Below, piece by piece: positions 1-7,512 of a stretch of DNA of 11,660 nt; within the stretch, counting starts at the first letter, position 1; every line of letters begins with the position of its first letter. Origin of the DNA: Robiginitomaculum sp. (lineage in GTDB: Bacteria > Pseudomonadota > Alphaproteobacteria > Caulobacterales > Maricaulaceae); contig NVVO01000017.1 of the NCBI GenBank assembly GCA_002733385.1, positions 48,151-59,810 on the forward strand, given 5' to 3'. The notes beneath the pieces were generated by a model that was not told the origin of the DNA, ran no database searches, and worked only from the letters and a program-made list of their open reading frames with translations. The position numbers and the translations under genes are program-made.

Positions 1-2176
1 CTTTTTTGTCGGCAAAACCCCGGTCCCGCATCAGAGCTTCTACTTCCACATCACGGCCTCTAAAGGCACGAAACCCGTCGGCTGGATCCACGGTATTGCC
101 CACGGACATGATATTGTCGCGCAAGCGTTTGGCCACGTCTTTATCGTAAAACCCGCCTGCTTCGGTAAAGGCTTCGGCTGCATCTGCGGTCAAAGTATCG
201 GCCCAGAGATAGGAATAATATCCGGCGTGATAACCGCCCGAAAAAATGTGGCCAAAATGCGGGGTGCGGTGGCGCATGACGATTTCGCTCGGCATGCCCA
301 AGGCCGCCAGAGTTTCGCGCTCGAATTTATCGGCGTCAATAGGATCGCCGCCGGCCATATGCAATTTCATATCAATGAGAGCAGAGGCCAGATATTCCGT
401 GGTGTCAAAGCCCTGGCGGAAAGTCGAGGCTTTTTCAATCTTGTCCAAAAGTGCTTGAGGGATAGGTTCGCCGGTCTCGAAATGCACCGCGTATTTATTC
501 AGCACTTCCGGTGTGGTCAACCAGCGTTCATAAAGCTGGGACGGAAATTCCACATAATCCCGCGAAACCGATGTGCCGGATAATGTCGGATAAGTGACAT
601 CGGAATTCAGCCCGTGAATGGCATGGCCGAACTCGTGGAACATGGTTTCCGCGTCGCTCCAGGAAATAAGCACGGGTTTGCCCGGTTCGCCTTTGACAAA
701 ATTGGAATTGTTGGAGACGATAACCGTGGTCGGTTTTCCGTCCAGTTTTTGCTGGGTGCGGTAAGCATTCATCCAGGCACCGGAACGTTTGCCTTTACGG
801 GCATAGGGGTCAAAATACCACAGACCCACATGATTACCGTCGGCGTTTTTGACTTCCCAGACCCTTACGTCTTCGTGGAAGACCGGCGCGTCGTCGATTT
901 GGGCAAATGTGAAGCCGTAAAGTTCGCCCGCCGACCACATCATACCTTCGCGCAGTTTTTCCATTTGCAAATAGGGTTTGACCTCATTGAGGTCGAGGTC
1001 ATATTTGGCCTTGCGCACTTTCTCGGCGTAATAGCGGTAATCCCAAGGCGCAATTTTAATAAAGGCTTGTTCGGCGTCGGCAATGGCCTGCATTTCGGCC
1101 ACTTCCTCGCTGGCGCGCCCTATAGCATGGGGCCAAACTTTTTCCATGAGTGCAATGGCGTTTTCAGGGGTTTTGGCCATTTGATTATCCAGCTTCCAGT
1201 GGGCATGGGTTTTAAAGCCGAGCAATTTAGCTCGGCGGTCGCGCAGTTGCAAAATTTCGGTGATGATGGCATTATTGTCCCATTCATCACCGTTGTCCCC
1301 CCGGTTATAATAGGTGTTCCAGACCTTTTCGCGCATGGCCCGGTTGTCGGAATAGGTCAAAAACGGATCCATGCTGGAACGGGTATTGGTGATCGCCCAT
1401 TGATTTTCTTTATCATTGGCTTTTGCCGCCGACGCCATAGAGGTCTTGAGCCAATCAGGCAGTCCCGCCAACCCGGCTTCGTCATCAATATAGGTGATAT
1501 AGCTTTCTTCGTCGTGCAGGACATTTTGGCCAAATTGGTTGGTCAATGTCGCCAACCGTCCATTGATTTTACTCATTTCGGCTTTGTCTTCGTCGTTTAA
1601 GGTTGCGCCTTGGCGAACAAAACCTTGATAATAAATATCAACCAAGCGTTTTTGTTCGGTGTCCAGCTCCTCCATATTGTCATACACGGATTTAACGCGG
1701 GCAAATAGGGCCGGGTTTTGGTTGACTTCATCGCTCAGTGCGGCAAATTTTGGTGAAAATTCCTTGAGTAAATCCGGCATTGGGCTTTTGTTGAGATTGC
1801 CGGCATGGACGAAAAATACGCGTGCTGTTCGGGTGAGAGCGGCGCCGGATTTCTCCATGGCAATAATCGTATTGTCGAAATTGGCCGGGTTTGGGTTATT
1901 GGCTATCTTGTCGGTTTCGGCCCGGGACATTTCAAAAGCCGCGTTTAGGGTCGGGCCGAAATTAGCTACATCAGCCTTATCCCAAGGCGGAACGCCGCCG
2001 TAAGGGCCGCTCCATTTGTCCAGCAAAACATTGCCGGTTTCAACTTCGGTAATCAGTATTTGACTTTCTGATTGCTCAGGGGTTTTCGGCCCGCAAGAAG
2101 CCAGTCCAAGCGCCAAAACGGCGGCCAGGATAACAGTATGGGCAGTAGTAAACTTGAGTGTGGATGAGGTGCGCAT
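1..2176 (-). CDS. dcp: M3-family peptidyl-dipeptidase Dcp, lipoprotein (3' end outside window)
   Basis: Zinc metallopeptidase that removes dipeptides from the C-terminus of peptides. The frame stays open from an ATG at 2176-2174 to the window edge, giving 725 codons; it ends in ...LMRDRGFADKK, which resembles the usual Dcp C-terminus, so only a few residues should be missing. Residues 1-28 form a lipoprotein signal: hydrophobic stretch 15-26, then lipobox LASC with Cys28, followed by Gly at +2, which suggests outer-membrane anchoring facing the periplasm. The zinc site is HEFGH at 514-518 with the third ligand Glu543 in VEFPSQ, as in M3A enzymes. A GGAG ribosome site lies six bases before the ATG. 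The upstream M28 peptidase gene is co-directional with a 62-base gap, so both may serve envelope peptide turnover or nutrition; the promoter in the gap suggests it can be transcribed separately. The family call is firm. The oligopeptidase A branch is unlikely because of the lipoprotein signal and the EFPSQ context. Confidence 0.95.
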   Translation of the reverse strand, partial: MRTSSTLKFTTAHTVILAAVLALGLASCGPKTPEQSESQILITEVETGNVLLDKWSGPYGGVPPWDKADVANFGPTLNAAFEMSRAETDKIANNPNPANFDNTIIAMEKSGAALTRTARVFFVHAGNLNKSPMPDLLKEFSPKFAALSDEVNQNPALFARVKSVYDNMEELDTEQKRLVDIYYQGFVRQGATLNDEDKAEMSKINGRLATLTNQFGQNVLHDEESYITYIDDEAGLAGLPDWLKTSMASAAKANDKENQWAITNTRSSMDPFLTYSDNRAMREKVWNTYYNRGDNGDEWDNNAIITEILQLRDRRAKLLGFKTHAHWKLDNQMAKTPENAIALMEKVWPHAIGRASEEVAEMQAIADAEQAFIKIAPWDYRYYAEKVRKAKYDLDLNEVKPYLQMEKLREGMMWSAGELYGFTFAQIDDAPVFHEDVRVWEVKNADGNHVGLWYFDPYARKGKRSGAWMNAYRTQQKLDGKPTTVIVSNNSNFVKGEPGKPVLISWSDAETMFHEFGHAIHGLNSDVTYPTLSGTSVSRDYVEFPSQLYERWLTTPEVLNKYAVHFETGEPIPQALLDKIEKASTFRQGFDTTEYLASALIDMKLHMAGGDPIDADKFERETLAALGMPSEIVMRHRTPHFGHIFSGGYHAGYYSYLWADTLTADAAEAFTEAGGFYDKDVAKRLRDNIMSVGNTVDPADGFRAFRGRDVEVEALMRDRGFADKK

Positions 2177-2202
2177 AGGATTCTCCAAAATGATTTCGGC
2201 AA

Positions 2203-2208
2203 ATTATA
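2203..2208 (-). promoter_or_regulatory. -10 element of the dcp promoter
   Basis: The minus strand reads TATAAT, a perfect sigma70 -10 hexamer, about 27 bases before the dcp ATG. No convincing -35 hexamer is present at 16-18 bases. A weak five-base inverted repeat (CCGCT/AGCGG) flanks the expected -35 zone. Inference from one hexamer only. Confidence 0.45.
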
Positions 2209-2238
2209 ACCCGCTGGGAGAAAAATGCGAGCGGATTA

Positions 2239-4530
2239 TTATTCGAATATGGCCGTGGTGAAAATCTGTATTCTGTCTCCGTAAAATCCCGGCGCGGAAT
2301 TTGCGGGCCGCAAGTCTGCCATCCCGTCCGTTTGGGTCGGCAGTATAGAAATACTTTCTTCCAATGAAAGCTGGATTTTTCGCCCCTTTGGATAAACCAA
2401 TTTTACAGTATAGGTGGTATCCCCGGGGCCTCTGATGGAAATATCTTTGTATTTCGAACTCGGGCCGAATTCAGCCGTCAGCATATCATTAATGTGCACG
2501 GTTAATGGCCTGTTATCAGCCGGAAAATGCAGATAAAGCCCATAGCCATTATTGCGGGCTGCGATTTCGACGCTCAAAATACGGTGCTCGCCTTCTGCCT
2601 TATCATTCAGCAGATTAAATTGTGGTGCCAGTAGTTTAGAATAGTCAGCCGGTTTGGTAAACCGGTTTTGGGAATAGATCCCAAAGCGCTGTATAGCTTG
2701 TCTGGTTTTAGAAAACCCCGCTTTGGCTAGAAAACCCTTGTCTTCACCGCCTATGGTTTCGGAGATCCAGCGGGCTTTTGATGTGTCGGCATTAACCTCA
2801 AGCACCAGGTTTTGCACGCGGGGATGTGTCTCATTAAAGCCGGGCAGTAAGGCGCTGGTCATGGTCGCAATTATAGCCACGGTGCCAAATCCAAAGCCCA
2901 GTAGGCGTAGATTTTTTTTGTCTTGGCGACCGGCCTGCATAAATACTGGCACAAGGAGCAAGGCCAGAGGGATAAGCGGGGCTATGCGGACATAGGAGAG
3001 CTCATATGACGCGATAACTTCCAGGGCGATAAAGTGATAAACGGCCATATAAGCGGCGCTGATTAAGCCAAGATGCAAGGCCCAGACGAAGCGTTCCTGT
3101 TTGCGCCAGAGGAGCATATCAACAATCCACCCGACCGCCAAGGCTATCGCCGGAACCAAAAATTGGTAGCTGGCACCTGGCATTTTACTGGCAACAATCA
3201 GCGACAGGAATGCCAGAAAAACACCGGCCAAGCAAACCAGCATATTATAACTTACATTTTTGTCTCGAAATATTCTGGCCATAATCCAGGCCGATAAAGC
3301 GGCCACAAACAGCAAGGCCAAACGTCCCGGCCACGGATAGGGATGGTCAAGATAAAACAATTGCGGCCAATGCCCCAGCGGCCAGGACAACAGCCAGCCA
3401 AACACCAGCGCCAAAACAATCACGCCGGGCAGAACGGTTGCCGCCAGTAAATCTTGCCGCCAGCCTGTACGGCTTTTATTTGCGGCGACGGCAATAATTA
3501 TGAAGGCCCATAAAGCCAATGGCAGGTTCAAATTTGATGGCCAGTGTAACAACACCCGGCCAAACACATCAAAATATGTAGCGTCGCTTTCACCGACCAA
3601 TGTGTTTAAATCAACATCCCGAAAAGCCCGCACCGCCGCCAAAGCATTTTCGCCGTGATGTTGCAAGCTGGATTTGTCGAGGTGCGCAATGTCGTCGCGG
3701 GCCGAGTGATATAGGGCGACATCACCGGTAAAGGCAAAGTTTAAGCCCGCAACGCCCATATCTCGGTAGATGGAATAATCCGTATCATTGGGCAGTAATT
3801 TATAAATTTCATAGGATAATGAATTGGCCACAGGGTATTTATTGGTTTTTGCGAACTGGCGGATTAGCGCCAGATTGCCTGGATGGGTCTCGAACATGGT
3901 GCTGGGGCCAGATGCGCCCCGAGCTTCCAGATTGACCACCAATTTAACATTTTTCATCCATTCGTGTTCATTGGCAAACCCCGAAGCCCCGCGCAAGCCG
4001 CCTTCTTCGCCGTCGGTTATCAGGAAAATCACAGTATTTGAACCAGTAGGTTCAGCCTTTAATATGCGTGCCACCTCGATCAAAGCCGCCACCCCTGCCC
4101 CGGCGTCGCCTGCGCCCGGTGCGGCTGGTACGCTGTCATAATGGGTGGTGAGCATAATGGCATCACCAGAGCTATGATTTGAACCACTGCCTATAGACAC
4201 GGCAATGAAATTCTCGACCTGGGAACATCCGGGATAATGGGTGGTGCAGGCCAGGGTTTTTTGGACTTGGGTTTCATAACCAAGTGCAGCAAATTTGTTT
4301 TGCAAAACCTCCAGCACGCGCCGATTTTCTGCGGAGCCCGTGGGATGGGGTTTATTGTCCCCGATCATATCGCTCAAATGCACCAAAGCCCGCTCACCAG
4401 AGAATTGGTCCAACGCAATATCAGCGCTCTTGGGTTTAGGCCCGTGGGATATGGACGACAGACCCATAAAGATCAGGGTGAAGACGGCAATAAGAATAAG
4501 GAAATAACGAACGGGTGATAATTTTTTCAT
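2239..4530 (-). CDS. M28 family membrane metallopeptidase (ERMP1/Pff1-like architecture)
   Basis: Putative di-zinc aminopeptidase with its catalytic domain outside the cytoplasmic membrane. In the 763-residue product an N-terminal membrane anchor (about 9-26) precedes the M28 domain (about 45-305). Visible M28 residues are His130 and Asp132 in THYDS, bridging Asp142 in GAGDAGAG, catalytic Glu175 and ligand Glu176 in DGEEGG, Glu202 in NLEARG, and His275 in YHSARDD. Helices at about 335-350, 359-382, 401-418, 428-448, 453-473, 480-500, 514-531 and 541-561 follow, then a soluble C-terminal domain of about 200 residues. Nine helices plus a C-terminal luminal-type domain match the vacuolar/ER M28 proteases of eukaryotes; bacterial homologues exist. 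The ATG at 4530 is chosen because it directly precedes the lysine-rich start and anchor; the ribosome site is poor. Substrate unknown. dcp lies downstream, consistent with a shared role in peptide degradation. Confidence 0.9.
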   Translation of the reverse strand: MKKLSPVRYFLILIAVFTLIFMGLSSISHGPKPKSADIALDQFSGERALVHLSDMIGDNKPHPTGSAENRRVLEVLQNKFAALGYETQVQKTLACTTHYPGCSQVENFIAVSIGSGSNHSSGDAIMLTTHYDSVPAAPGAGDAGAGVAALIEVARILKAEPTGSNTVIFLITDGEEGGLRGASGFANEHEWMKNVKLVVNLEARGASGPSTMFETHPGNLALIRQFAKTNKYPVANSLSYEIYKLLPNDTDYSIYRDMGVAGLNFAFTGDVALYHSARDDIAHLDKSSLQHHGENALAAVRAFRDVDLNTLVGESDATYFDVFGRVLLHWPSNLNLPLALWAFIIIAVAANKSRTGWRQDLLAATVLPGVIVLALVFGWLLSWPLGHWPQLFYLDHPYPWPGRLALLFVAALSAWIMARIFRDKNVSYNMLVCLAGVFLAFLSLIVASKMPGASYQFLVPAIALAVGWIVDMLLWRKQERFVWALHLGLISAAYMAVYHFIALEVIASYELSYVRIAPLIPLALLLVPVFMQAGRQDKKNLRLLGFGFGTVAIIATMTSALLPGFNETHPRVQNLVLEVNADTSKARWISETIGGEDKGFLAKAGFSKTRQAIQRFGIYSQNRFTKPADYSKLLAPQFNLLNDKAEGEHRILSVEIAARNNGYGLYLHFPADNRPLTVHINDMLTAEFGPSSKYKDISIRGPGDTTYTVKLVYPKGRKIQLSLEESISILPTQTDGMADLRPANSAPGFYGDRIQIFTTAIFE

Positions 4531-4550
4531 AGGGGGCTTATATGCGTGTT

Positions 4551-4573
4551 AAGCCTGTTTGGGAAGCCTGTTT
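4551..4573. repeat. 10-bp tandem direct repeat upstream of the M28 gene
   Basis: AAGCCTGTTT occurs at 4551-4560 and again at 4564-4573, separated by GGG, giving a 13-base period. It lies 21-43 bases before the M28 start codon, where a regulator could bind, but two copies may be chance. A TATAAG hexamer (minus strand) lies nearby on each side. Confidence 0.5.
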
Positions 4574-4640
4574 AATCTCAACTTATAACCCCCAGCTAAA
4601 ATTTCGTCGCGTCTGCGCTAAAAGCCTCGCCGAGCCGTGC

Positions 4641-4928
4641 TTAAAGACGCTTTTTCGCAAAAGCGCGGCCAGAGCCTGTTTTCACGTATTTTTCGAATGC
4701 GCGTGCCCGTTCTTCATCTGCGAACATAATATAAGTGTTCAAATGCCAAGGCCTATATTTTGCGGTGTGTTTGACAGCGCCGGAATTATGCTTTTCGAGA
4801 CGCTTGGAAACATTATCTGTGATTCCGGTATAGTGCCTGTCTGGGTCGTTTTCACTTGCAAGAATATAAACGTATTTTATAAAATCTCTCCGGTGGTATA
4901 TCTGTTCATTTATATACACAGTATTCAA
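4641..4928 (-). CDS. GIY-YIG superfamily small protein (UPF0213/YhbQ-like)
   Basis: Compact 95-residue protein of the GIY-YIG nuclease fold. The diagnostic pair appears as YVYIL (19-23) and YTGIT (33-37), followed by Arg43, the H-N pair at 47-48 and Glu79 in AFEKYVK, then GSGRAFAKK near the C-terminus, which is typical of the short stand-alone group. Homologues have been linked to DNA repair or nuclease activity, but most are uncharacterised, so the substrate is unknown. The start is uncertain: the longest frame begins with TTG (4928), an in-frame GTG lies at 4919, and no in-frame ATG exists before the YVY motif. Neither start has a good ribosome site. It is a free-standing gene, 110 bases upstream of the M28 gene and on the same strand, with no adjoining DNA-processing gene. 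Confidence 0.85.
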   Translation of the reverse strand: MNTVYINEQIYHRRDFIKYVYILASENDPDRHYTGITDNVSKRLEKHNSGAVKHTAKYRPWHLNTYIMFADEERARAFEKYVKTGSGRAFAKKRL

Positions 4929-5091
4929 TGCGGATAATGTCTTGTTGTCGATAGTTCGGTAGTCCGCCTACGCTGAATCTTCGGCGTGACAGCCTTCGCC
5001 CCTTATGCGTTCTTAAAATAATGTTGAGTTTACCTGGCTGGCCTGCCAAGCCGTAGCCCCCTCCTTTTTCTCTTTGGGGGGGGGCGAAGGC
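4929..5091. other. Spacer with small inverted repeats and a G9 tract
   Basis: No supported gene. It holds a hairpin-forming stretch at 4970-4987 (7-bp stem including one G-T pair, 4-base loop) and an imperfect GC-rich inverted repeat at 5051-5090 (core GCCCCC/GGGGGC) containing nine consecutive G at 5076-5084. The second hairpin sits directly past the tRNA 3' end and could aid processing or termination, but it lacks a U tract on either strand. An extragenic repeat element is possible. Confidence 0.4.
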
Positions 5092-5167
5092 TGGTGGCCG
5101 CACCGGGATTTGAACCAGGGACACACGGATTTTCAATCCGTTGCTCTACCAACTGAGCTATGCGGCC
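5092..5167 (-). tRNA. tRNA-Phe (GAA)
   Basis: 76-base tRNA on the minus strand with encoded CCA (revcomp of 5092-5094). Acceptor stem GGCCGCA/TGCGGCC pairs fully. The D-arm reads GCTC..GAGC, the anticodon stem ACGGA/TCCGT encloses loop TTGAAAA with anticodon GAA, and the T loop is TTCAAAT. The T stem CCTGG/CCCGG has one T-C mismatch at the middle pair (positions 51-63). The gene is single and preceded by its own promoter. Confidence 0.97.
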
Positions 5168-5175
5168 GCCTTGCG

Positions 5176-5187
5176 TGTTCGCGAACA
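5176..5187. repeat. 12-bp perfect palindrome in the tRNA-Phe leader
   Basis: TGTTCGCGAACA is its own reverse complement and lies 9 bases upstream of the mature tRNA 5' end, inside the expected leader. It could form a small leader structure or a protein site. It does not fit the alphaproteobacterial LexA form (GTTC-N7-GTTC). Function unknown. Confidence 0.5.
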
Positions 5188-5211
5188 AATCGCGACTTGC
5201 ATCGAGGCGGG

Positions 5212-5240
5212 TTTATAGGGGATGGGTCTGCCAGTGTCTA
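5212..5240 (-). promoter_or_regulatory. Sigma70-type promoter of tRNA-Phe
   Basis: On the minus strand TAGACA (5235-5240) and TATAAA (5212-5217) are separated by exactly 17 bases, each matching five of six consensus positions. The predicted start is near 5205, giving a leader of about 38 bases before the tRNA. No other strong promoter is seen on this side of the tRNA/feo divergent spacer. Confidence 0.75.
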
Positions 5241-5300
5241 TGTGAAAATGGCCCAATTATGTTTTTTACTTGTTGCGACAATTTAACCTACTTTCCCAAT

Positions 5301-5327
5301 TGCTATTGCGAACAATTCGCATTAACA
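5301..5327. promoter_or_regulatory. Fur-box-like operator upstream of feoAB
   Basis: A dyad centred on 5314 has a perfect core TGCGAA-CAA-TTCGCA (5307-5321), extended outward to 5301-5327 with four of six further positions symmetric. This resembles the TGCGAAT/ATTCGCA half-sites of proteobacterial Fur boxes. It ends 40 bases before the feoA start codon, where iron-bound Fur would block transcription. Seen: the dyad and its place. Inferred: Fur as the ligand. No clear -35/-10 pair could be set for feoA. Confidence 0.7.
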
Positions 5328-5367
5328 AAGACTAGAAACAACACCAAAGGCAACAAAAGAGTATTAC

Positions 5368-5619
5368 ATGACATTGGCCGAACTGGCATTAGGCACACGG
5401 CGCACCCGGGCGCGCATTAGCGGTTTTAACGCAAAAACCGACGCTATAGAAACCCGCTTGCGCGAAATCGGGTTTGCTGAAGGCGATATTGTCGAGGTTT
5501 TGCATATTGGAATGTTTGGCGGATCGCCCCTGAACATCCGCCTGCATGATTGCGCTTCGATTGCCATGCGTCCAGCGGAAGCGGCTATGATTTTGGTCGA
5601 TACTTCCGGGGTCGAGTGA
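5368..5619 (+). CDS. feoA: FeoA, ferrous iron transport accessory protein
   Basis: Small cytoplasmic SH3-like protein that supports FeoB in Fe(II) uptake. The 83 residues follow the FeoA pattern: an N-terminal helix (TLAELALGTRRTRARISGF), a helix with LREIGFAEGD at about 31-40, and strands with VEVLHIGMFGGSPLNIRL ending in SIAMRPAEAAMILV. Length is normal for the family (75-90). The ATG at 5368 is preceded by an AAAGAG-like ribosome site. It is the first gene of a two-gene unit, one base before feoB, and lies just downstream of a Fur-box-like dyad, so repression by iron is likely. No feoC is visible. Confidence 0.95.
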   Translation: MTLAELALGTRRTRARISGFNAKTDAIETRLREIGFAEGDIVEVLHIGMFGGSPLNIRLHDCASIAMRPAEAAMILVDTSGVE

Positions 5620-5620
5620 A

Positions 5621-7474
5621 ATGCCAAAGGGGATACAAGACATAAAGACCCAGGAAAAAACTATCCGGATTGCGCTACTTGGTGCGCCCAATTGCGGTAA
5701 GTCGTCTTTGTTCAACGCCTTGACAGGTGGGCGGGCCAAGGTGGCCAATTATCCGGGTGTGACGGTGGAATACGCCAAAGGTATCATGGTATCGTCCCAA
5801 GGGCGCAAAATAGAATTTTTGGATTTGCCGGGGGTTTACGGCGATTGTGGCCACAGCGCCGACGAGCGGGTCACCATTGATGCCGTGCGCGGTAATTTAG
5901 ACGGGGAAGCCGCACCGGACGGGATTATGGTGGTCATGGACGCCTCCCATATCCGCACCCATTTGCACAATGTTCTGCAAGCCAAAAACTACGGCCTTCC
6001 CATGGTGGTGGTGCTGAACATGATGGATATGGCGGCCCGCGACGGGGTTGAAATTGATCTGGTCGAGCTGGAGCAGGAACTTGGTGTTCCGGTGATTGCT
6101 TGTGTGGCCGTGCGCACAGCCGGGCGGGAAGCTATTACCAATTTTCTAAATGATTGGGTCGAGGACATTGCGGCAAAAAATGTTAAAACCCCCAAACCTG
6201 TTGGTGACGATTTAAAGGCCATACAACACACGGCCCGCGCCATTACCACCCGCACGGTGATCACACCCCATGCTCGTGATACCTCCGAGCGGCTTGATGA
6301 TTTGTTTTTGCATCCGGTCTGGGGGGTTGTCATTTTGGCGGGCATTATGTTTGTGATGTTCCAGGCGGTTTATGCTTGGTCGGGGCCTGCCATGGGTATG
6401 ATTGAAACCGGGGTCGGCCATTTTGGAGCCATGATTGGATCGGTTTTGCCGGATGGTTGGCTCAAGGCATTATTGGTTGACGGCATTATTGCCGGGGTCG
6501 GAGCGGTCATCGTGTTTTTGCCGCAAATTCTTATATTGTTTGCTTTTATCCTGGCGCTGGAGGCATCGGGGTATTTGGCGCGGGCCGCGTTTTTGGTCGA
6601 TACTTTGATGGCTAAAGTCGGGCTTAATGGGCGGGCATTTATTCCGCTTCTCTCCAGTTTTGCCTGTGCCATACCGGGGATTATGGCCGCACGCACGATC
6701 GAGAACGAGCGCGACCGTCTAACCACAATCATGATCGCCCCGCTTATGACCTGTTCGGCCCGCTGGCCCATTTATTTCCTGCTGGTCGGGGCTTTTATTC
6801 CCAGAACCACCGTTGGATTTCTCAATTTACAAGGCTTGGTCATGTCATGGCTGGTGCTTACGGGCATCGTCTTTGCGCTGTTGGCATCTTTCGTTTTCAA
6901 ACGCACTTTGACCAAAGGGGAGGCCCCACCATTATTGATGGAGCTGCCCAGTTATAAATTTCCGTCTCCTAAAATCTATCTGCTCGGGCTGTGGCAGCGG
7001 GCGGTTATTTTCCTAAACCGGGCGGGGCGTATCATCCTGCCCGCCTCTATCATCATCTGGTTCCTCTCCAGCTATCCGAATAATGACGGCAATGTCCGAA
7101 ATAGTTTTGCCGGCATGATTGGCCGGGTCATTGAACCCGTCCTGGCCCCCATCGGCTTTAATATGGAAATGTCCATTGCCCTGATCCCGGCTATGGCGGC
7201 GCGAGAAGTCGCGGTGTCCACTTTGGCGATTATTTACAATGTGGCGGACACGGATGCTTTGAGGATAACAGTTGGCGCGGACTGGACGATCCCTATGGGC
7301 TTGTCGTTTTTGGTCTGGTTTATATTTGCGCCTTCATGTCTGGCGACCCTGGCCATTACCAGGCGCGAAACCAATAGCTGGAAATGGCCGCTTATCATGT
7401 TTGCCTATTTATTCGTCTTGGCCTATGTGGCGTCCGGTATTGTTTATTGGGCGGCATTGGGGTTTGGATTATAG
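5621..7474 (+). CDS. feoB: FeoB, ferrous iron transporter with N-terminal G domain
   Basis: Main Fe(II) permease of the inner membrane. The 617-residue protein has a cytoplasmic G domain (about 15-180) with G1 GAPNCGKS (21-28), G2 Thr48, G3 DLPG (68-71), G4 as NMMD (133-136) in place of the classical NKxD but usual in FeoB, and a G5-like AVRT (163-166). A short helical linker leads to LDDLFLHPVWG (225-235) and the membrane part with many helices from about 233 to 613. The conserved gate segments are visible: FIPLLSSFACAIPG (340-353) with MTCSARWPIYF (376-386), and the second at AAREVAVSTLA (526-536) with PSCLATLAITRRE (571-583). It is shorter than the E. coli protein (about 770), a compact form common in alphaproteobacteria, with no sign of truncation. 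Translation is probably coupled to feoA. Confidence 0.96.
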   Translation: MPKGIQDIKTQEKTIRIALLGAPNCGKSSLFNALTGGRAKVANYPGVTVEYAKGIMVSSQGRKIEFLDLPGVYGDCGHSADERVTIDAVRGNLDGEAAPDGIMVVMDASHIRTHLHNVLQAKNYGLPMVVVLNMMDMAARDGVEIDLVELEQELGVPVIACVAVRTAGREAITNFLNDWVEDIAAKNVKTPKPVGDDLKAIQHTARAITTRTVITPHARDTSERLDDLFLHPVWGVVILAGIMFVMFQAVYAWSGPAMGMIETGVGHFGAMIGSVLPDGWLKALLVDGIIAGVGAVIVFLPQILILFAFILALEASGYLARAAFLVDTLMAKVGLNGRAFIPLLSSFACAIPGIMAARTIENERDRLTTIMIAPLMTCSARWPIYFLLVGAFIPRTTVGFLNLQGLVMSWLVLTGIVFALLASFVFKRTLTKGEAPPLLMELPSYKFPSPKIYLLGLWQRAVIFLNRAGRIILPASIIIWFLSSYPNNDGNVRNSFAGMIGRVIEPVLAPIGFNMEMSIALIPAMAAREVAVSTLAIIYNVADTDALRITVGADWTIPMGLSFLVWFIFAPSCLATLAITRRETNSWKWPLIMFAYLFVLAYVASGIVYWAALGFGL

Positions 7475-7484
7475 GAATGAAACC

Positions 7485-7512
7485 TTGCAATTGTGCCGTC
7501 GCAATCTATATT
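7485..7512 (+). promoter_or_regulatory. Promoter of the DUF442 gene
   Basis: TTGCAA (7485-7490) and TATATT (7507-7512) are separated by 16 bases, with four and five of six consensus matches. The predicted start, near 7519, leaves a leader of about 20 bases. The -10 hexamer forms part of the left arm of the palindrome at 7507-7528. Confidence 0.6.

Noticed and set aside
614..1600. 328-residue open frame on the plus strand
   Set aside because: Antisense to the well-supported dcp gene; no recognisable domain, and its reading follows from the codon use of dcp.
4542..4937. 131-residue plus-strand frame
   Set aside because: Antisense to the GIY-YIG gene, whose motifs are clear.
4906..5136. 76-residue minus-strand frame running from inside the tRNA to the GIY-YIG gene
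   Set aside because: Low-complexity, arginine-rich product of the repeat spacer and tRNA; no ribosome site or family.
4929..5167. tRNA-associated integration site
   Set aside because: No integrase gene and no repeated copy of the tRNA 3' end within the window.
5176..5187. Palindrome as a LexA box
   Set aside because: Alphaproteobacterial LexA sites are GTTC-N7-GTTC direct repeats; the spacing does not fit and no SOS gene is adjacent.
5074..5286. 70-residue plus-strand frame with WPHRDLNQGHTDFQSVALPTELCG
   Set aside because: This is the known false protein made by translating a tRNA gene backwards; it lies over tRNA-Phe.
5389..5748. 119-residue minus-strand frame across feoA and the feoB start
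   Set aside because: Shadow of two firm genes on the other strand.
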